From contig JAADFR010000135.1 in the NCBI GenBank assembly GCA_013152755.1, positions 6,416 through 39,415 of the forward strand: a stretch of DNA of 33,000 bases, written 5' to 3'. Position numbers and translations under genes: made by a program. Shown here in pieces: positions 25,694 to 33,000 of the stretch; the stretch's first letter is position 1, and each line of letters opens with the position of its first letter. The notes under the pieces were generated by a model. The model searched no databases, had not been told where the DNA came from, and worked only from the letters and a program-made list of their open reading frames with translations. This DNA comes from Alphaproteobacteria bacterium (GTDB lineage: Bacteria > Pseudomonadota > Alphaproteobacteria > Sphingomonadales > Emcibacteraceae).

Positions 25694-26080
25694 ATGGCAA
25701 CCACAAAGCGGCCTACCTCGCCGCATCTCCAGATATATAAATGGGGTCCGCATATGACCCTGTCCATTCTGCACCGGGCATCGGGTGTGGCTCTTGGCGC
25801 GGGAACATTGTTTCTGGCCTGGTGGCTGATCGCGCTGGCGTCCGGGCCGGAGGCTTATGATCAGTTTCTGACCTTTATGGGCAGTATCGTCGGCAAGATT
25901 TTTCTGATGGGTTTTACCCTGTCGCTGATGTTGCATCTCTGTAACGGGGTGCGGCATTTATTCTGGGATATGGGCATGGGCTTTGAAGTGGAAACCACCG
26001 CCCGGACCAACATGCTGGTGTTTCTGGGGGCGGCGGTGCTCACGGCCCTGTCCTGGGTCATTGGCTACGGTTTGATATAG
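25694..26080 (+). CDS. sdhC: Succinate dehydrogenase cytochrome b556 subunit
   Basis: A 128-residue inner-membrane subunit with three helices (about residues 30-52, 68-90 and 108-128). It shows the family start SPHLQIYKWGPHMTLSILHR followed by ASGVAL, and the heme-ligand helix LMLHLCNGVRHLFWDMG. With SdhD it binds heme b and ubiquinone and anchors SdhAB. ATG 25694 is chosen because GAGGGA lies 7 nt before it and the residues upstream are unconserved. The 110-bp gap after mch may hold an sdh promoter, but I cannot assign it firmly. Confidence 0.95.
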   Translation: MATTKRPTSPHLQIYKWGPHMTLSILHRASGVALGAGTLFLAWWLIALASGPEAYDQFLTFMGSIVGKIFLMGFTLSLMLHLCNGVRHLFWDMGMGFEVETTARTNMLVFLGAAVLTALSWVIGYGLI

Positions 26081-26093
26081 GGAGGATCAAGAC

Positions 26094-26468
26094 ATGGATA
26101 TGAATACCCCGATTAGCAAAGTACGCGGCCTTGGTTCCGCCCGAAGTGGTGCCGAGGAATGGTGGATGCAAAAGATTGCGGCGGTGGCTTTGATCCCGCT
26201 GACCATCTGGTTTGTGGCCTCTATCGTACAGATGACCCATGCGGATTATTTCACCGTCCGGGCGTGGCTGGCGTCCCCGGTTTCGGCTATTCTGTTGCTG
26301 CTTTATATTGTCATTGGCCTGTATCACCTGCGCCTTGGCTTGCAGGCGGTGGTTGAGGATTATGTCCACGGCGGCGGCATGAAGGTTTTTTGCCAGTTCA
26401 CCATCCTGTTCGGCTGCGCCGTGATTGCGGTGGCGTCCATTTTTTCCGTTCTTAAAATTGCATTGTAA
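26094..26468 (+). CDS. sdhD: Succinate dehydrogenase hydrophobic membrane anchor subunit
   Basis: A 124-residue protein with three transmembrane helices (about residues 28-48, 58-80 and 98-122). The start [20 protein letters not shown] and the helix-2 segment [20 protein letters not shown], with a His near the likely heme/quinone site, identify it. It starts 13 bp after sdhC with GGAGG upstream and precedes sdhA by 11 bp. Confidence 0.95.
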   Translation: MDMNTPISKVRGLGSARSGAEEWWMQKIAAVALIPLTIWFVASIVQMTHADYFTVRAWLASPVSAILLLLYIVIGLYHLRLGLQAVVEDYVHGGGMKVFCQFTILFGCAVIAVASIFSVLKIAL

Positions 26469-26479
26469 GGCACATACAG

Positions 26480-28267
26480 ATGAGCAAGACATATGAATTA
26501 ATTGATCACGTTTATGATGCCATTGTGATTGGCGCTGGCGGCGCGGGCCTGCGGGCGGCTATGGGCATTGCGGAAAGCGGTCTGAAAACAGCCTGTATTT
26601 CCAAGGTATTTCCCACCCGGTCCCACACGGTTGCGGCCCAGGGCGGTATCGCGGCGTCGCTAGGCAATATGGGGCCGGATAAATGGCAGTGGCATATGTA
26701 TGACACGGTTAAGGGCTCTGACTGGCTCGGCGATCAGGATGCCATCGAATATATGGTGCGTCAGGCCCCGGATGCGGTTTATGAACTGGAGCATATGGGC
26801 GTACCTTTTTCCCGTACCGAAGACGGCAAGATTTATCAACGGCCCTTTGGCGGTATGACCACCGAATTTGGTGAGGGCGATCCGGCCCAGCGCACCTGTG
26901 CTGCCGCCGACCGTACCGGCCACGCCATGCTTCATTCGCTTTATCAGCAATCCCTGAAATATGACACGGATTTCTATGTGGAATTTTTCGCCATTGATCT
27001 GATCATGGTGGACGGCGAATGTCGGGGTGTGATTTGCCTTGATATGAATACGGGCAAGCTGCACCGGTTCCGGTCCCATATGACGGTTCTGGCCACGGGT
27101 GGTTATAACCGGACTTACTTTTCGGCCACCTCCGCCCATACCTGCACCGGTGACGGCGGCGGTATGGTTCAGCGGGCCGGTCTGCCCTTGCAGGATCTCG
27201 AATTTGTCCAATTCCATCCCACCGGGGTTTACGGCGCGGGGGTATTGATTACCGAAGGTGCGCGCGGCGAAGGTGGCTATCTGGTTAATTCAGAGGGCGA
27301 ACGGTTTATGGAGCGTTATGCGCCGTCGGCCAAAGACCTTGCTTCCCGCGATGTGGTCAGCCGGGCCATGTCCGTGGAGATCAGCGAAGGCCGCGGTGTC
27401 GGCGAGCATAAAGACCATATCTTCCTGCATCTGGACCATCTGTCACCTGAAATTTTGGCGGAACGTCTGCCGGGTATTTCGGAATCAGCGCGTATCTTTG
27501 CCGGGGTTGATGTGAATAAGCAACCCATCCCCGTAGTGCCAACGGCCCATTATAATATGGGCGGTATTCCGTGTAATTATCACGGTGAAGTCCTGAACCC
27601 CACGGCAGATGATCCGGACCGGGTCGTGTCCGGTCTGATGGCGGTGGGTGAGGCGGCCTGTGTGTCTGTGCATGGCGCCAACCGTCTTGGGTCCAACAGC
27701 CTGATTGACCTTGTGGTCTTTGGCCGTGCGGCGGCCCACCGGGTGGCCGATGTGGTCAAACCCATGACCCCTCATAGCGCGTTGCCCGATGATCATGCTG
27801 ATCTGGCCCTTTCCCGGCTGGAGAAATACCGGACCGCAGATGGCAATACGTCAACCGCCGTCATCCGCGACAAGATGCAGCGCATGATGCAGGGCCATTG
27901 CGCTGTTTTTCGTCAACAGGATGTTCTGGATGAGGGCGTTGCGGGCATTGACGAGATTTACGCCATGCTCGGTGATGTGAAAACCACCGATCGGTCGCTG
28001 ATCTGGAACAGTGATCTGATTGAGACACTGGAGCTTGAAAATCTTCTGATGCATGCGGTGACTACCATGCATTGTGCGGCCAACCGACATGAGAGCCGGG
28101 GCGCCCATGCGCGCGAAGATTATCCGGACCGTAATGATGACGAATGGATGAAACATACCGCCGCCTGGTTGGAGAATGGTAAAATCCGCATCGACTATCG
28201 CCCGGTACATGATTATACGCTGACCGATGAAATTGATTATATCAAACCTAAAGCCCGGGTTTATTAG
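26480..28267 (+). CDS. sdhA: Succinate dehydrogenase flavoprotein subunit
   Basis: A 595-residue catalytic subunit, peripheral on the cytoplasmic face. It contains the dinucleotide-binding [20 protein letters not shown], the covalent-FAD His in [16 protein letters not shown], the active-site segments [11 protein letters not shown] and [23 protein letters not shown], and the C-terminal [19 protein letters not shown]. It oxidises succinate to fumarate and passes electrons through SdhB to ubiquinone. Full length, no anomalies, co-directional with sdhCD and sdhB. Confidence 0.98.
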   Translation: MSKTYELIDHVYDAIVIGAGGAGLRAAMGIAESGLKTACISKVFPTRSHTVAAQGGIAASLGNMGPDKWQWHMYDTVKGSDWLGDQDAIEYMVRQAPDAVYELEHMGVPFSRTEDGKIYQRPFGGMTTEFGEGDPAQRTCAAADRTGHAMLHSLYQQSLKYDTDFYVEFFAIDLIMVDGECRGVICLDMNTGKLHRFRSHMTVLATGGYNRTYFSATSAHTCTGDGGGMVQRAGLPLQDLEFVQFHPTGVYGAGVLITEGARGEGGYLVNSEGERFMERYAPSAKDLASRDVVSRAMSVEISEGRGVGEHKDHIFLHLDHLSPEILAERLPGISESARIFAGVDVNKQPIPVVPTAHYNMGGIPCNYHGEVLNPTADDPDRVVSGLMAVGEAACVSVHGANRLGSNSLIDLVVFGRAAAHRVADVVKPMTPHSALPDDHADLALSRLEKYRTADGNTSTAVIRDKMQRMMQGHCAVFRQQDVLDEGVAGIDEIYAMLGDVKTTDRSLIWNSDLIETLELENLLMHAVTTMHCAANRHESRGAHAREDYPDRNDDEWMKHTAAWLENGKIRIDYRPVHDYTLTDEIDYIKPKARVY

Positions 28268-28293
28268 AACAGATTTATTAAGGGACACCAGAC

Positions 28294-29076
28294 ATGGCTG
28301 AATTCAGACTTCCCGCAAATTCCAAGGTGAAAAAGGGAAAATATTTCAAAGCGGCGGACGGGGCAACCAATGTTCGCAAGTTTAATATCTATCGCTGGAA
28401 TGAGGACGACGGGGAAAACCCGCGCGTTGACACCTATGAGGTGGATATGGACAAATGCGGCCCCATGGTGCTGGATGGGCTGATCAAGATCAAGAATGAG
28501 ATTGACCCAACCCTGACCTTTCGCCGGTCCTGCCGGGAGGGCGTTTGCGGCTCTTGCGCCATGAATGTGGCGGGCACTAATACGCTGGCCTGCACAAAGG
28601 CCAATGACGAGATCAAGGGCGACATCAATATCTATCCCCTGCCTCATATGGAGGTGGTCAAGGATCTGGTCACCGACCTGACCCATTTTTACGCTCAATA
28701 TTCGTCCATCAAGCCATGGATGCAGACCGTCAGCCCGACGCCCAGCGGGGCCGAACGCCTGCAAAGCCCGGAAGACCGGGCCAAGCTGGACGGCCTGTAT
28801 GAATGTGTGCTGTGCGCCAGCTGTTCCACAAGCTGTCCCAGCTATTGGTGGAACAGTGATAAATATCTCGGCCCTGCGGTGTTGTTGCAAGCCTATCGCT
28901 GGTTGATTGACAGCCGGGACGAGGCCACGGGCGAACGACTGGATGATCTGGAAGATCCGTTCCGGCTTTATCGTTGCCACACGATCATGAATTGCACCAA
29001 TACCTGCCCCAAGGGGCTGAACCCGGCCAAGGCCATTGCCGAAATCAAAAAGATGATGGTTGAACGTCAGGGGTGA
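28294..29076 (+). CDS. sdhB: Succinate dehydrogenase iron-sulfur subunit
   Basis: A 260-residue electron-transfer subunit. An N-terminal ferredoxin-type domain binds 2Fe-2S ([21 protein letters not shown]), and a C-terminal domain binds 4Fe-4S ([16 protein letters not shown]) and 3Fe-4S ([17 protein letters not shown], with the final Cys of the previous motif). It carries electrons from the SdhA flavin to quinone at SdhCD. ATG 28294 follows AAGGGAC. Last gene of sdhCDAB, followed by a perfect 16-bp hairpin terminator. Confidence 0.98.
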   Translation: MAEFRLPANSKVKKGKYFKAADGATNVRKFNIYRWNEDDGENPRVDTYEVDMDKCGPMVLDGLIKIKNEIDPTLTFRRSCREGVCGSCAMNVAGTNTLACTKANDEIKGDINIYPLPHMEVVKDLVTDLTHFYAQYSSIKPWMQTVSPTPSGAERLQSPEDRAKLDGLYECVLCASCSTSCPSYWWNSDKYLGPAVLLQAYRWLIDSRDEATGERLDDLEDPFRLYRCHTIMNCTNTCPKGLNPAKAIAEIKKMMVERQG

Positions 29077-29118
29077 TGTTGTTCTGGACATCTAAAATTT
29101 CAGGAAGCCCAGTAGATA

Positions 29119-29160
29119 AAAATAGAGCGGTACTTTCCAGTACCGCTCTATTTTACTTAT
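29119..29160. terminator. Bidirectional terminator between sdhB and a PEP-CTERM gene
   Basis: A perfect 16-bp stem (29119-29134 with 29139-29154, loop TTCC) with A-tract on the left and T-tract on the right lies between convergent genes. It can stop sdh transcripts on the + strand and the PEP-CTERM transcript on the minus strand. Confidence 0.95.
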
Positions 29161-29168
29161 TTTTGTAT

Positions 29169-29822
29169 TTAACTTTGGTGACGTTTTCTTACCGCTAAAA
29201 GTCCGAGCAGGCCTAATCCCAATAGTGCCATTGGAGCCGGTTCCGGCACTTCGTTCATGCTGTTGCCGATGGTAACATTATCAACCCGAAAAGACCCGTT
29301 ATTTTTTGCCCCCCCGTTGGGCAGGCCAAAATGCACCTGTTTAATCAGACTTGTTGAGGTAAGGCCAAAAAAAGTTCCACCTAGCCCCAAACCAAAATTC
29401 TGCGTCGACCCATCACCATATGTAACGAATGCCGTATAGGACGATGAGAAATTATTGCTTGTGATATCCAGTCCAAAGCCGAATATACCAACATTTGAAC
29501 CTATGGTCGTTCCGTCCAGTATAATTTGTCCAGTCCCGTTACACCCCCAGCATAATTGCTGGGTACTAACAATGTTAAGATCAGGAGCACTGAAGAAAGT
29601 GCTTTCATAGCCGATTGATCCTGCGGACAGGTTTTTCATGCTTATGGCACTGTTAACAATCGAATATGCTGGACTATTGAAATCATCGGTGAGGATGTTT
29701 GTTAAGGTGGCTTCAAAGGTCACGCGGTTATTATAGGATATGACTGTTGCATTTGCGATTGAGGTCGCGCTGACAAGCCACAGTGAAATAAATAATACTG
29801 AAATTATTTTCTTTATAAACAT
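29169..29822 (-). CDS. PEP-CTERM sorting-domain protein, function unknown
   Basis: A 217-residue exported protein. The signal peptide covers about residues 1-26 (IISVLFISLWLVSA, cleavage after IANA). The C-terminus is a full PEP-CTERM signal: VPEPAPMALLGLGLLGLLAV followed by RKR, i.e. the Pro-Glu-Pro motif, a hydrophobic helix and a basic end. Exosortase (EpsH/XrtA type) recognises such tails and moves the protein to the cell surface or exopolysaccharide. The middle is Ser/Asn/Gly/Thr-rich with beta-strand character (VTFEATLTNIL, FGFGLDITSN, FRVDNVTIG) like other PEP-CTERM proteins of low sequence conservation. No exosortase is in this window. The ribosome-binding site is weak (AAGAAAG). Confidence 0.88.
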   Translation of the reverse strand: MFIKKIISVLFISLWLVSATSIANATVISYNNRVTFEATLTNILTDDFNSPAYSIVNSAISMKNLSAGSIGYESTFFSAPDLNIVSTQQLCWGCNGTGQIILDGTTIGSNVGIFGFGLDITSNNFSSSYTAFVTYGDGSTQNFGLGLGGTFFGLTSTSLIKQVHFGLPNGGAKNNGSFRVDNVTIGNSMNEVPEPAPMALLGLGLLGLLAVRKRHQS

Positions 29823-29986
29823 GATAGACGTGCTTTCTTTATACTACTCTGGTTCAAATACTATAAAACTCTAAGCAAGGGGCATGCCAATTCAATGAAG
29901 TTGGCGGAAAAGCAACCTTTTCTGGATGTTATCAATATTATCCTTTGCAGAAACTGTAAAGAAAGCTGACAGTTTTGGCATTAATT

Positions 29987-30691
29987 TTACACAATGAATA
30001 AAATTCTCCGGCGGTAAAACATTGCCAATAGACCAAGGCCGAAAAGAACGAAAATTCCGGGTTCCGGGACCTGTAAAGTCGGCGTCGAGGGCTGTTGTTG
30101 CTGTTGCGGTGTTGACGTGGTCACATCAAGCTGGTTTATGACAAAGCCCCGACTGTTGGTCACATTGAAGGTCAACATGGCGATATTCAGGCTGTCGCTC
30201 AGAAGACCAATGAAAATTGCCGAGTTATCGCTGACGGAGGTGCTGCTGCCGTCAAGGAAATAGGAGGCCAAAAGGCCGCCGAGGTTGTCAAAAGCCTTAA
30301 TTTCGGCGGTGAAGGCGCCGTAAGCATCCCATTGGATTTGCGCGCCTGCCCCGCTGACAAGGCCATTAAAATCAACGGTTAGAGGACCGCTGTTGCCATT
30401 GGTTGATAACAATGGCGTATTATTTGAAAAATTTCCAAGCCAAGGCTGCTGATCCGTTTTGACCATATCGCCGCTAGGGATGGAAAGGGTTGCCTGAAGG
30501 CCATTATTTGAGGTAACGACAGTGCCGCTTGGAATAGGCGTCGCGGTGCCGCCCAACAAGGCCCAGTCATAATAATCAGTACCGCCCAGTGATGTTCTGT
30601 CGGTGATCAGGACAACGCCGGCTGATGCCGTATATGCAAATGAGGCCAGTAACAACAGGCCCGCGAAAAAAACTTTTGAAATCTTTAACAT
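29987..30691 (-). CDS. PEP-CTERM sorting-domain protein with Gln-rich linker, function unknown
   Basis: A 234-residue exported protein with a signal peptide (FFAGLLLLASFAYTASAG). The body is beta-rich and Gly/Ser/Asn/Thr-rich (VDFNGLVSGAGAQIQWDAYG). A low-complexity linker TPQQQQQPSTPTLQ precedes the sorting tail VPEPGIFVLFGLGLLAMFYRRR. Same strand as the other PEP-CTERM gene, 164 bp upstream of it; little sequence is shared between the two outside the signals. Presumed surface or extracellular-matrix protein. The Gln run is encoded by CAA/CAG repeats and may vary in length. Confidence 0.88.
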   Translation of the reverse strand: MLKISKVFFAGLLLLASFAYTASAGVVLITDRTSLGGTDYYDWALLGGTATPIPSGTVVTSNNGLQATLSIPSGDMVKTDQQPWLGNFSNNTPLLSTNGNSGPLTVDFNGLVSGAGAQIQWDAYGAFTAEIKAFDNLGGLLASYFLDGSSTSVSDNSAIFIGLLSDSLNIAMLTFNVTNSRGFVINQLDVTTSTPQQQQQPSTPTLQVPEPGIFVLFGLGLLAMFYRRRILFIV

Positions 30692-30795
30692 TATACTACT
30701 CCCAATACATTGCTTGTATTGTATTCGTGGTTCATTTGCAATTGTTATGGTTAACAGCCCCTGATATATTTGTGGAAATGCCGGAAATTCTCCAT

Positions 30796-30816
30796 CTTTT
30801 GGTTATCAGCCAAAAG
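30796..30816 (-). terminator. Possible weak terminator hairpin after the 72-residue gene
   Basis: CTTTTGG (30796-30802) pairs perfectly with CCAAAAG (30810-30816) around a 7-nt loop, 22 nt past the stop of the minus-strand small gene. No clear T-tract follows on that strand, so termination is only suggested. Confidence 0.3.
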
Positions 30817-30838
30817 TGTGAAGAATTTATTACCTTGC

Positions 30839-31057
30839 CTATTCAAATCCCGGTATTTCAGACACATCCACGATGACAAAGCCCTTTTGTTCGGGATAGC
30901 GCCGATGGATGGCTCTTTTGGCATCATCTTCGCTGCGGGCGCCGATTTGCACGAACCTTTGATCTGCCCAGCCGGAATCATAATGATGGTGGCTTTTGTT
31001 GTCATTGACCAGATCACGGACAATCTGATTATAGAGTGTTATTTCATATTTATTCAT
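30839..31057 (-). CDS. Small conserved-looking protein of unknown function (72 residues)
   Basis: A short soluble acidic/basic-mixed protein (MNKYEITLYNQIVRDLVND, SGWADQRFVQIGARSEDDAK, RAIHRRYPEQKGFVIVDVSE) with no signal peptide or membrane segment. It looks real rather than accidental: a strong GGGAGGG lies about 8 nt before ATG 31057, residue use is balanced, and the predicted beta-alpha-beta order is compact. The His/Asp/Trp cluster around residues 23-31 is notable. I think related small proteins exist in other alphaproteobacteria but cannot confirm it, and I assign no function. It is flanked by a PEP-CTERM gene and divergent from zapE. Confidence 0.7.
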   Translation of the reverse strand: MNKYEITLYNQIVRDLVNDNKSHHHYDSGWADQRFVQIGARSEDDAKRAIHRRYPEQKGFVIVDVSEIPGFE

Positions 31058-31197
31058 AATTTTGACCCTCCCTTAAATCTTCTTTATCTAATATGATATA
31101 TCAGGGGCCGGTAAAAGTGAATATAGAATATGGTGGATTTCAGGGGCTTTAATGCCTATGACTGGTTTTTTTATAATTTAAGTAGTGAATATTTATT

Positions 31198-32355
31198 TTG
31201 TCTGATCCTTTAAGTCGATACAGGCGTATGCTGGCCGATGGCGAGCTGAGGCCTGACAGTCATCAGTTGGCTATTATGGAGAAATTGCAAAACCTCCATA
31301 ATGAGCTGATTGGTTATGAGGAAAAGCTGCCCGGCAAGAAAGGTCTTTTAGGCCGCCTGCTTAAATCCCGTAAGAATGTGACTTTCCCCAGGGGCCTGTA
31401 TGTACACGGCGATGTGGGGCGGGGCAAGTCCATGATCATGGACTTATTTTTCGCGGCCATGCCGCTTGCGGCCAAAAGGCGGGTGCATTTTCACAGCTTC
31501 ATGTTGGAAATTCATAAAGCCATGCATGAATGGCGGTACATGAGTTCGGCGGACCGCATAGAGCTTCACGGCACTGACGAGGATGACCCAATCCCGCCGC
31601 TGGCCGATAAAATCTCAAAAAGCAGCCTGCTGTTGTGTTTTGATGAGTTTCAGATAACTGACGTGACCGATGCCATGATCCTTGGCCGTCTGTTCAGGCA
31701 CCTTCTGGACCTTGGGGTGGTCATGGTGCTGACCTCCAACCGTCCGCCTGCTGATCTGTATCTGGGCGGCCTGAACCGGGAGCTGTTTCTGCCGACCATT
31801 GATATGATCACCGAAAAGCTGGATGTGGTCAGCCTGAACGGCCCGATAGATTACCGTATGGAACGTATGAAGGGCATCAAAGTCTATTATCATCCGCTAG
31901 GGGAGGCGGCGACCAAGGCCTTGTCGAAAGCCTTTTGGCAGATGACCGATCATGAGGTCGCGGACCGGTCCAAAGTGGGGCCTGTGGATTTGACCGTACA
32001 GGGACGAACGATCCATGTGCCAGTGGCAGACAAGGGGGTTGCGGTATTTTCTTTCAAGAAACTCTGCGGGGCGGCTTTGGGGGCTGCGGATTATCTGGAG
32101 ATCGCCTGGCAGTTTCATACGGTGATTATGGTCGGTATTCCCTGCCTTGGCCCGTCAATGCGCAATGAGGCAAAACGCTTTGTGACCTTCATTGATGTAT
32201 TATATGAGAATAATGTCAATTTTCTCTGTTGCGCGGAGGTGGCCCCGTCGGACCTCTATCCCGAGGGCCATGGTAATTTCGAGTTTCAACGCACTGTATC
32301 GCGCCTGATCGAAATGCAAAGCCAGGACTATCTGGCCCGGGGCCATGCTGTTTAA
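31198..32355 (+). CDS. zapE: Cell division protein ZapE (AFG1-like AAA+ ATPase)
   Basis: A 385-residue P-loop ATPase with Walker A GDVGRGKSMIMD (residues about 70-81), Walker B LLCFDEFQITD, sensor region VVMVLTSNRPPADLY, and the family C-terminal AKRFVTFIDVLYENN. ZapE modulates Z-ring constriction in E. coli, and the related AFG1/LACE1 supports membrane-protein turnover in mitochondria. The start is TTG 31198 (MSDPLSRYRRMLADGEL), which restores the family N-terminus; a stop lies four codons upstream and the next ATG (31228) would remove conserved residues. No clear Shine-Dalgarno is seen, so the start is less certain than the rest. zapE immediately before mdh is a frequent alphaproteobacterial arrangement. 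Confidence 0.93.
   Translation: MSDPLSRYRRMLADGELRPDSHQLAIMEKLQNLHNELIGYEEKLPGKKGLLGRLLKSRKNVTFPRGLYVHGDVGRGKSMIMDLFFAAMPLAAKRRVHFHSFMLEIHKAMHEWRYMSSADRIELHGTDEDDPIPPLADKISKSSLLLCFDEFQITDVTDAMILGRLFRHLLDLGVVMVLTSNRPPADLYLGGLNRELFLPTIDMITEKLDVVSLNGPIDYRMERMKGIKVYYHPLGEAATKALSKAFWQMTDHEVADRSKVGPVDLTVQGRTIHVPVADKGVAVFSFKKLCGAALGAADYLEIAWQFHTVIMVGIPCLGPSMRNEAKRFVTFIDVLYENNVNFLCCAEVAPSDLYPEGHGNFEFQRTVSRLIEMQSQDYLARGHAV

Positions 32356-33000
<645 letters not shown>

Noticed and set aside
28264-29091. 275-codon minus-strand frame
   Set aside because: Exact antisense of sdhB, whose cysteine motifs prove the + strand is coding.
30770-31096. 108-codon + strand frame opposite the 72-residue gene
   Set aside because: No ribosome-binding site and an irregular composition; the minus-strand gene has a strong GGGAGGG and a better protein.

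Overview
The window reads as a chromosomal segment of an alphaproteobacterium with moderate GC content. The reasons are the gene order rpsP-rimM-trmD-rplS followed by leuCDB-asd, an S16 protein with an Ala/Glu-rich tail, a malyl-CoA (Mcl-type) and mesaconyl-CoA hydratase pair directly before sdhCDAB, and zapE placed just before mdh. Two PEP-CTERM proteins and several secreted metallopeptidases suggest an aquatic, protein-using, polysaccharide-making lineage (Kordiimonadales/Emcibacterales-like is my guess, held weakly). I see no rRNA, tRNA, CRISPR, phage or insertion sequence.

Layout. 1-5876: a MATE exporter (+) converges with, and overlaps by 27 bp, an RND efflux operon (-) made of an adaptor with a 12-bp tandem repeat at its 3' end and an RND permease. 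5877-6106: divergent control region with a promoter framed by an inverted repeat. 6107-8598: a B12-binding radical SAM protein and a PlsC-type acyltransferase. 8620-9282: outer-membrane beta-barrel (-). 9673-17778: core genes ffh, rpsP-rimM-trmD, rplS, then leuC-leuD-leuB-asd, ending in a strong terminator. 17937-23471: three exported zinc peptidases (DUF885, M2, M28) and a GFA-family protein, arranged as two convergent pairs. 23646-29076: CoA-ester lyase/thioesterase, mesaconyl-CoA hydratase and sdhCDAB. 29169-31057: two PEP-CTERM proteins and a 72-residue protein of unknown role (all -). 31198-33000: zapE and the 5' part of mdh, which runs off the window.

How the parts work together. The leu genes turn 2-isopropylmalate into the leucine precursor, and asd feeds the aspartate family. 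The Mcl-type enzyme and mesaconyl-CoA hydratase belong to the ethylmalonyl-CoA route of acetyl-CoA assimilation, whose products enter the TCA cycle close to succinate dehydrogenase and malate dehydrogenase, both encoded nearby.

The most notable non-coding signal is a dispersed structured element of about 100 nt. It is present upstream of ffh (9504-9618) and rpsP (11071-11171), with its last hairpin also seen upstream of the MATE gene (1-20). All copies have the same orientation relative to the downstream gene, and one stem shows a compensatory base-pair change between the two full copies. I did not recognise it as a known family.
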